Below, piece by piece: positions 57,801-64,000 of a stretch of 64,000 nt of DNA. The stretch is from Enoplolaimus lenunculus (lineage: Eukaryota > Nematoda > Enoplea > Enoplida > Thoracostomopsidae). Position numbers and translations under genes: made by a program. How positions within the stretch are numbered: the first letter of the stretch is position 1; each line of letters begins with the position of its first letter. The stretch lies in assembly GCA_030248215.1 (NCBI GenBank), contig JASANG010001126.1, forward strand, positions 1 to 64,000, read 5' to 3'. A model generated the notes under the pieces. The model ran no database searches. It saw only the letters and a list, made by a program, of their open reading frames with translations, and was not told the DNA's origin.

Positions 57801-60800
57801 GAACCAAAATATTGACTTCCGTTTATCATAGTTTTCCGTATTTCTTCACAATTCATACATAATAACCGTACACACAAAATAAATATTTCTGATATTTAAG
57901 AAAAATTTTCTTACATTTAAGAAATATAATTAGCAAGGGTGCATTTGAATAGTATTACTGTTATAACCGAAAAGTTTTCAAAAACGTTTTGAAACAATGT
58001 CTGAAAATAAACGTTTTCCAGTTATTTTTACGAAAATTGTCTTAAATATCAGAAAAACTTTTCACGATTGGCCACAAAAAATACTTTTCTGAATAAATTT
58101 TAAAATACTTTTTTGTGTGTGTATAGTTCGCTTGGTTGAAAACCTATCGCTAAGCTGTGCTCAGGACTGCAACCTCCAACCAATAGGATTGTGCTTACCG
58201 TATTTCTCGCATTTTCGTGTCTCACGCTCACATTTGCGCATGTCGATGGCGTCGCATTTTTTGAATCGAAATTGTTTGTTGCGTTTCAAATTACATGCGC
58301 TCCACTGGGACCATTGCTCTACGCGTAAATCAGGCCTGGCTCTGAAACGCACACAAAATTGTAGTGTTATACACTGTAAATTTCAGTGAGTTAATTTTAA
58401 CTCAGAATAAGTTGAATCACTCAATCTGAGTTAGGACTATGAGAACTCAGAATTTTGAGTTGATTCAATTCATTCTGAATTATAATTAGTCAACTCACCC
58501 AGAGTCAACTCAACTCAGAGTAAGAATCAACTCAACTCAGAGTGAATTAATGCTTACTGATATTAATTCAGAAATAACCAACTCGCTAGCTGAATTGATT
58601 AATCAACTTATTGAAATTTACAGTGTACATTCATGAATTTGTTAAGCCTTTTTCGCATGAATATTTTTAATTTTATCTCAGGTCTAAATTTTAAGCTAAG
58701 AATCGAATGACGCTGTTCCTCAGATTACAGGCGATTATCTATCATAGTTCGGTTTACGAAAAGCCATTAGCTGCGTTGCAGAGATATGATTTAAGTCAAC
58801 TTCTGACTTACATTTGCAGTTCTCAGCGGACCCGTATCCTGGGGGGCCATGGGGGCTCAGCCCTCGTCCCCTTGCAAAAATTTTGGCTCCCTTTAGAAAA
58901 TTTTCAACCTTCCTTGTAAGTCAACCCAAAATCCTTGTATGCCCGTCCTGAAAATTTTTAGCTCTCCCCCAGCAAGGCGTGCTGGCTACGAGTCTGGTAC
59001 TTAGTCGAGTTAAAATTCTCGTTCAAAAAAGACAACAAATGGTTTGATATAGCAAAAATCTTTGTCTGTGATTATTTTTGTAATCGGACAGAAAGTTATA
59101 TTAAAACCCTCTGACTTAAGTCAAAGTTGTCAAACTTACGTAGAATTTTGTGTAGTTGATTTCAAAAACGCAAATTCGTGATATAATAATAATAATAATA
59201 ATCAAAATAGCTCACCACATTTTTGTTGAACTATAACCAGGTTAGGAATTGAGGCCAATATTACTTTAAGGGGCGTAACAGTAGATTAAGCGTATTCCTT
59301 AGCCTAAGCGTAAGCCTTGAGCGTTACAAAAATGAGTTTCTCAGCCTAAGCCTAAGCCTAAGCGTTGCAAAAATGTGTTCCTAAACCTAAGCCTAAGCCT
59401 AAGCAAAAAATGTGATCTAGAATCTAAACCTACTCTTTTATAGACCCACCAGAAACCTGGATGCCCCTTAAAGTAAACATGGGTCAGAATTAAAATAAAA
59501 TTACAACTCACCTGATAATCGCATTGCGACGCTCAACGACATCTTTGAACACCGGTCGTTTCGATAGAAATTGATGCCGACGTGATTCGGCGAATCCTGA
59601 AAATAAAATTATTTAATACCGAAAATATAAACGTTCTCTGTGTCTGATTGAACGTTAATACTGTCTACAACATGAGGTAAGATGCAAAAACTTATTAAGC
59701 AACAATAATTTGTAACAGTCTTAATACAAGTATTTGCTAAAATTAGCAAATTAAAAGCTTTATTTTAAGTAGCTAATTTCGTCTCACCTCCGGCGTCACC
59801 TCTGCTTCCTGCTCCGGCAACTTTTGCTGACCTGTGGCACCAAACGACTAGAAGCGCATTTTAAGTCTTTGCATAAGCCTCTCATAAACTTGTTTCTGTC
59901 CCATACTATGCAAAACGTTTCAAAATCCGATCATTTTCAGATAAACGCCGGCTTACGGCCACCTATCTGAAAAGTGGTCGGTTCAATCCTGAGAATTCCT
60001 AGCAATGCCCATCGTAAAATTGTATATGGTCCATACTGTTTCGAGTCTTTTTGATCTTTTTGCCAGCTGCACAATCAGGTTCAAAATAGTCGACGATATC
60101 TCCGCGTTCGTCGATGCCAAATAAATCCGGTTGAGTTTCTTTGGATTCGCTGTTCAAAATACAGTTCTCTTCGTCCTAAAAAACTCCCGTTGAATTCAAT
60201 CTCTTCGTCCTAAAAAAACTCCCGTTGAATTCAATCTCTTCGTCCTAAAAAAACTCCCGTTGAATTCAATCTCTTCGTCCTAAAAAAACTCCCGTTGAAT
60301 TCAATCTCTTCGTCCTAAAAAAACTCCCGTTGAATTCAACACCAGCATATACCTAAACATGGGCCAATGTAAAGAAAAGCGGCGAAATAGTATTATAAGC
60401 ATATTCCTAGGCTTAAGCATAGGCCTAAGCCTAAGCCAAGCAAAAAATTAAGCTAACCCTTCAGCTTACTCTATTCTAGTTTTACAAAAAAAACGTTCCG
60501 CCCCTGATCTTTACATGGGCGGGTGTATACGAGACCGTATTAGAGTTCCTCCCCGAAATTTTCCCAGGGTGGGTGAGAAAAATATTTGCAGTTTCACAAA
60601 TTTAAAAACTTCAGGGGTGAAAAATTTCACGCTTGACTTGTTTGCAAACTGTGTTCCTTTAGTTAAAGTATATATTTTCTTACAATCTTTAGCAACAGAA
60701 ATTTTGCAGAACAGTGGAAATATCGAAGGAAAGTTATCATTTAGTTGCTGAAAATTTTGGCCAAACAATCGTTACAGTAGTATAAGCATATTCCTAAAAT

Positions 60801-63028
60801 TCTAAATCGTAAGAAAAATTACTTAAAAGCTTAATCTTGTTTCAGTTCCGTAGAAAAACGTTCCGCTCCTAATCTTTACATGGGCCAAATTTTTCACGAT
60901 GAGACAGCTGGAGTTATTGTAACTTTAGTCAAAATTATAAAAATTTCAAAGTTTTAGACAATACGAATTTTTCAAAAATATTTCACAAATTTTAAACTCT
61001 TGCGCTCGAGGTGCTCATATATGCAAACGTTTTCAAATTCTCAACAATTTTGGGCAAACGTCGCCTAAGAGTGGATAACGAAAAAAACACCAATTTTTGC
61101 AGATACAACAGTTGTAGCTGCAATTTACTGCAGCCTGAGATTAGGTTTAGGTGTAGAAACAGGAATAAGACTTATATATTCTAAAGGTTTTGATTTGACG
61201 GAACCAAAGTCTAAGCTTTAATCTTAAATGTGGAAAAAAGTTCACTAGAGTCATCAGTGTTTATGCAAACATTGGCACCGCTTTGCTCAAAGCGACCCGG
61301 ATTGACGATTTTTTGTAATGTCGGTAAATACAAAATTTCTGGTTCAAAATGAAAAAAATACAAAATTTCCTTGTTCAAAATAAAATAAATACAAAATTTT
61401 CCGGTTCAAAAAAGAATAAACACAAAATTTTCTGGTTCAAAATAAAATCAATACAAAATTTTCTGGTTCAAAATAAAATCAACACAAAATTTTCTGGTTC
61501 AAAATAAAATCAATACAAAATTTTCTGGTTCAAAATAAAATCAATACAAAATTTTCTGGTTCAAAATAAAATCAATACAAAATTTTCTGGTTCAAAATAA
61601 AATCAACACAAAATTTTCTGGTTCAAAATAAAATAAATACAAAATTTTGTGGTTCAAAATGAAATAAATACAAAATTTTGTGATTCAAAATAAAATAAAT
61701 ACAAAATTTTCTGGTTCAAATTAAAACAAGTACAAAATTTTCTGGTTGAAAATAAAATAAATACAAAATTTTCTGATTCAAAATAAAATCAATACAAAAT
61801 TTTCTGGTTCAAAATAAAATCAATACAAAATTTCCTGGTTCAATATTAAAATACAAAATTTTCAAGTTCAAAATAAAATAAATACAAAATTTTCTGATTC
61901 AAAATAAAATAAAATATTATAATACTCACCGTGTCATAATAGAACATTCCTGATAAACAAACAATGCCAGTAGTATCTTTTGAAACGATGCATTCACGCA
62001 AGCACTCGTCAAACGTATCAACGGTGATTAGGGTTTCAGCGAATCCGACCAAAGTGTACTGAGGCCAACGTTCAAAGACGTCCGCACACGCAGAAATTGT
62101 ATTTTCTGAAACAATTCAAATCCCAATTCGGGTCTATGTTAAAGATCAGAGGGCGGAGCGTTTCTTTTGCGGTACTGCAATAGAGTAAGCTTAAGCTTTA
62201 CGCTATTTTTTGCTTAGCCTTTGGCTAACTGTATTGAGGGGGAAATAAAAGGGAGGGTCCCCATTTTGAGTCGCAATCAATAGGAGTCCGTATCCCTAAT
62301 AAGAGTCCGTAAGCGGATAGAGTTCCGAAACCATAATTATATCCCTAAAACTGTAGCGCATAAATGACTCCAGGACCAAATATTGAGTTTGAAACTTTAA
62401 AACTTACTTAAATTTTGAAAGTACATTCCTAAAAGTACTTATCTTACATTATCGCTCAAGCTTTTATGCAAGGTAAAAACCGTTTAATTCAACGATACTT
62501 GCAATACCGGATATATATCAACAAGGGTGGTACCCTTTGGAGAGGACAAATAAATATCAGCCCCCCCCCCCCTCTTATTCGGGACATTACAGTAGGCTTA
62601 GGCTTAGGTATAAGGTCATTTTACGCTTACACTTAGGAATATGCTTATATTACTGTTGCGGCCCTGTTCTATACATTAGCTAGTTTAGGCTTTATACTTT
62701 TTACGCTGAGAAATGTGCTTATACTACTCTTACGGCGAAATCCAACTTCAAATTATTAGAACTTAGACGAAATTAAAAAATATCTATCTGAACAACGTTA
62801 ATAAATCAAAACAAGAAATAAAAACAATTATTAAGCAATGACAATATAAAGTGAGATAAACAAATAAATAAACGACTAACCTGGAAAACAATACTTTTCG
62901 TAATAAGTGTCGCCTGGTGAGTTGACAAGCACACCATCACCACGTGGTTCAATCACATTGCTTGAAATTACACATTTTGCACCGTCAAACGTTACTGATC
63001 GGCACGCGATTGTATTGCTGTTTAAGTC
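54875..63028 (-). CDS. Secreted PAN-domain/thrombospondin type 1 protein, last seven exons
   Basis: Exons in coding order: 63028-62881, 62105-61930, 60175-60037, 59596-59512, 58341-58199, 56003-55848, 55197-54875, joined in one frame (1170 bp, 389 residues plus stop). The first exon encodes the end of a PAN/apple-like domain (CRSVTFDGAKC, YYEKYC). The next two give a complete PAN domain (CADVF, TLVGFAETLITVDTFDECL, CLSGMFYYDT, ENCILN, YFEPDC). After a basic linker comes a TSP1-like module (EQWSQWSAC, KKC, RKCERETRKC), then a Lys/Gln-rich region and a final exon with CECLMTSFGVEDC ending NPRRKP. PAN and TSP1 modules act in extracellular matrix or cuticle-type adhesion. The 5' exons, signal peptide and any earlier PAN domain lie beyond base 64000. 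Convergent with the receptor gene. The paired modules are clear; naming an orthologue is not possible. Confidence 0.85.
55474..55785. mobile_element. TTAGGC-array MITE, long array
   Basis: GGCCAATGTAAAGAACACGG left, CTGATTTTTACATGCACC right; the interior has two runs of CCTAAG hexamers split by GTAAAGAATGACCATATTCC. Intron of the PAN/TSP1 gene. Confidence 0.8.
56044..56231. mobile_element. TTAGGC-array MITE, reverse orientation
   Basis: GGCCCATTTCAAGATCAGGG left and GGTTCTTTACATTGGCC right with (TTAGGC)n. Confidence 0.75.
56607..56796. mobile_element. TTAGGC-array MITE, reverse orientation
   Basis: GGCTCATGTATAGAACAGGG left; CTGTTCTATACACC right. The array reads TTAGGC with TCATCCATGCGC inside. 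Confidence 0.75.
57148..57283. mobile_element. hAT-like MITE with CAGGCCCGTA ends, copy 5 (decayed)
   Basis: CCTGTAAGCAAGGGTCGGC, CCATTACTTGTAAGTCGTTG and TTGTATGTCCC match the family core. Its right end runs into the target site of the CAGGGTG element at 57284. Confidence 0.5.
57284..57653. mobile_element. CAGGGTG-family hAT-like MITE, AGCCGG subtype
   Basis: CAGGGTGCAGCCGGAGGTC left, CCTCCGGTTGTACCGTG right, flanks CCCGCTAG and TCCGCTAG (7 of 8). The subterminal array is GCCGGAGCCGGAGCCGGAGG. Confidence 0.85.
57870..58123. mobile_element. MITE family with ACACAAAA ends, copy 2
   Basis: ACACACAAAATAAATATTTC left; TTTTTTGTGTGTGTA right. Same interior as 27617-27864. Ends about 75 bp downstream of the TSP1 exon (gene on the other strand). 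Confidence 0.65.
58372..58625. mobile_element. Foldback MITE (GAGTT type), copy 4, TA-flanked
   Basis: CACTGTAAATTTCAGTGAGT to ACTTATTGAAATTTACAGTG with TA on both sides. The cleanest copy of this type. It begins 31 bp upstream of the TSP1 exon acceptor. Confidence 0.85.
58824..58996. mobile_element. hAT-like MITE with CAGGCCCGTA ends, copy 6
   Basis: CAGCGGACCCGTATCCTGG left, GGGGGCTCAGCCCTC palindrome, CTTCCTTGTAAGTCAACCC core, GCTGGCTACGAGTCTG right. Confidence 0.65.
59253..59485. mobile_element. TTAGGC-array MITE, ACTTTAAGGGG subtype
   Basis: GGCCAATATTACTTTAAGGG left, CCCCTTAAAGTAAACATGGG right; flanks GGAATTGA and AGAATTAA match at 6 of 8. Ends 27 bp from a PAN/TSP1 exon. Confidence 0.8.
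59725..59830. mobile_element. Fragment of CAGGGTG-family element, AGCCGG subtype
   Basis: TTTGCTAAAATTAGC, CTCACCTCCGGCG and TGCTCCGGCAACTTTTGC recall the interior of 57284-57653; neither terminus is intact. Confidence 0.35.
60165..60340. repeat. 35-bp minisatellite spanning a splice acceptor
   Basis: Five copies of a unit reading, on the - strand, ATTGAATTCAACGGGAG, a T-tract, then TTAGGACGAAGAG. The unit contains the complete 3' splice site and the first nine bases of the PAN exon 60175-60037. Four extra acceptor copies lie upstream of the genuine one. Confidence 0.92.
60361..60520. mobile_element. TTAGGC-array MITE
   Basis: GGGCCAATGTAAAGAAAAGC left, CCCCTGATCTTTACATGGGC right; short hexamer run CCTAAGCCTAAG. 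Directly follows the 35-bp minisatellite. Confidence 0.75.
60759..60886. mobile_element. TTAGGC-family MITE that has lost its array
   Basis: GGCCAAACAATCGTTACAGT left, CTAATCTTTACATGGGCC right; near-matching flanks AAAATTTT/AAATTTTT. Only one CCTAA remains, showing that the array length varies. Confidence 0.75.
61310..61920. repeat. 30-bp AT-rich minisatellite
   Basis: About 20 copies of TTCTGGTTCAAAATAAAATC followed by AATACAAAAT, becoming degenerate at both ends. Lies in the intron after PAN exon 62105-61930 and starts about 10-15 bp past its donor. Confidence 0.95.
62118..62688. mobile_element. TTAGGC-array MITE split by another MITE
   Basis: The left part (to about 62225) has GATCAGAGGGCGGAGCG and TTTTTTGCTTAGCC; the right part (from about 62595) resumes GGCTTAGGCTTAGG and ends CCCTGTTCTATACATTAGC. 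A CCCGAATAAGAGG-end element fills the middle. Confidence 0.7.
62226..62594. mobile_element. CCCGAATAAGAGG-end MITE, copy 3
   Basis: Left ACTGTATTGAGGGGGAAATA, right CCTCTTATTCGGGACATTAC followed by AGTA. Inverted relative to 28480-28898. Confidence 0.7.
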
Positions 63029-63220
63029 CTGAAACAAAATAAAATATCAAAAAAATCGTTTTAAACTTTACTACGCCAAAAGTTGCAAAAATTTTAAAAT
63101 TTTCAAATGAAGCCTCTGACTGCGCAAAATTTTTTTGAAATATTAATTCAAATAGTGTTCAAATGACAAACCTTGGGTTATATACAGCTCGCGGGAAACT
63201 CAGCTTCGAATAAAACTTTC

Positions 63221-63310
63221 GGCCCATGTATAGAACAGGGCCGGATCGTTTTCCAGAGGGGCTATAATAGAGTTAGTTTAAGCTTTAGACTAATTTTACT
63301 TAGGTTCATA
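63221..63310. mobile_element. Truncated TTAGGC-family MITE
   Basis: GGCCCATGTATAGAACAGGG start, GATCGTTTTCCAGAGGGGC, TTTAAGCTTTAGACTAATTT, then lost. Confidence 0.65.
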
Positions 63311-63384
63311 CGAGGTTCACGTTATAACTGGGGCAGTCGGGTCACGTTTTGTCACATGTTGATTCGACATCAACATAAATTTTT

Positions 63385-63595
63385 GTTACCATCATATGAT
63401 ACGGACAAGCAAAAGTCGAATATCATGTGATATTGCTATACAAAGCACGGGTATTCATGTTATCTCAGCATGCAAGTGTTCGAATGTCACGTAACATAAT
63501 CAGACATATTGTTGAATATCATATGATATTCCAAATTAACAGCATATATGATATGATATTCAAAGACGGATTTGGAGTATCATATGATATTCCAT
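63385..63595. repeat. Dispersed palindromic ATCATATGAT motifs
   Basis: Five imperfect copies of a TATCATATGATATTCC-type motif spaced 26-100 bp apart in the upstream intron of the PAN/TSP1 gene. Confidence 0.6.
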
Positions 63596-63639
63596 TATGC
63601 AGTTTAAGACGTATACAATCCGCTAAAATTTTGAATATT

Positions 63640-64000
63640 CCCTCCCAAATTCGAATTTTTCTGCCAAAATTTGAATTTTCCCGCCAAATTTTGAATTTTT
63701 GCGCCAAAATTTGAATTTCCCGCCAAAATTTGAATTTCGCGCCAAAATTTGAATTTTCCCATCTTGATTTGAATTTCCCGCCAAAATTTTAATTTTCCCA
63801 CCTGAATTTGAATTTGCCGCCAAAATTTGAATTTTCAACCAAAATTTGAATTTTCCCGCCAAAATTTGAATTTCCCGCCAAAATTTGAATTTCCCGCCAA
63901 AATGTGAATTTCCCGCCAAATTTTGAATTTTCCTGTCTAAATTTGAATTTGCCGCCAAAATTTGAATTTTCCCGCCAAAATTTGAATTTCCCGCCAAAAT
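63640..64000. repeat. About 19-bp minisatellite running off the window
   Basis: About 18 copies of CCCGCCAAAATTTGAATTT with small length changes. Long open frames on the - strand are repeat artefacts. The array continues past base 64000. Confidence 0.95.

Noticed and set aside
23480-63310. TTAGGC runs as true telomere or chromosome-end sequence
   Set aside because: The runs are short, interrupted, in both orientations, and enclosed by transposon ends with target duplications.
63604-63997. Open frames of the GKIQILAGNSNFG type on the - strand
   Set aside because: Artefact of the 19-bp minisatellite.
1-64000. Tandem direct repeats of CRISPR type, operons or ribosome-binding sites
   Set aside because: The window is eukaryotic with spliced genes; the regular repeats are minisatellites without conserved-repeat/unique-spacer structure.
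1-64000. Reverse transcriptase, integrase, LINE or LTR elements
   Set aside because: No RT or integrase motifs and no long terminal direct repeats were recognised in any frame.

Overview
This is an AT-rich stretch of animal nuclear DNA. It carries four spliced protein genes plus a partial, inverted second copy of one of them, in a matrix of short non-autonomous DNA transposons and minisatellites. Introns use GTAAGT-like donors. In the NOMO gene most acceptors end in TTTTAG, with fewer CAG and some AAG. The proteins (NOMO, a LicD/FKRP-type transferase, a metabotropic glutamate receptor, a PAN/TSP1 protein) fix the host as metazoan. PAN motifs of the YYEKYC type and abundant TTAGGC hexamers recall nematodes and their relatives, but I cannot name the phylum with confidence. 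I saw no virus-derived or LTR element.

Layout: positions 1-13558 form a large inverted repeat, with arms 1-6492 and 7116-13558 around a 623-bp spacer. The right arm and spacer hold the start of the visible NOMO gene on the + strand, with 28 coding exons from 6808 to 22404 that give 1183 codons in one consistent frame. The left arm is a roughly 99% identical reversed copy of 13 of those exons. The copy lacks the exon in the spacer, has a frameshift, and appears non-functional or artefactual. Exon 1 of NOMO (signal peptide) is not in the window.

24849-26298 (- strand) encodes the C-terminal 280 residues of a LicD-family nucleotidyltransferase-fold protein in three exons, convergent with NOMO. 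26299-42870 is a gene-poor block filled with repeats: a hAT-like element carrying a 9-bp minisatellite, foldback Tc1/mariner-like elements, TTAA-flanked elements with a tRNA-like core, and a 650-bp TTG/TCG array. 42871-52595 (+ strand) is a complete 10-exon metabotropic glutamate receptor of 973 residues. 54875-63028 (- strand) holds the last seven exons of a secreted protein with PAN and thrombospondin type 1 domains; its 5' end lies beyond the right edge.

The four genes have no obvious functional link. NOMO works in the ER translocon, the LicD protein probably in Golgi/ER glycan modification, the receptor at the plasma membrane, and the PAN/TSP1 protein outside the cell. The most unusual content is the repeat ecology. 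Two or more element groups with 8-bp target duplications (hAT hallmark) carry internal arrays of short motifs (TTAGGC, CCGGNNCCGG, TGTCCCAWC), and they nest in one another. A 35-bp minisatellite in the PAN/TSP1 gene has multiplied a splice acceptor together with the first bases of its exon.
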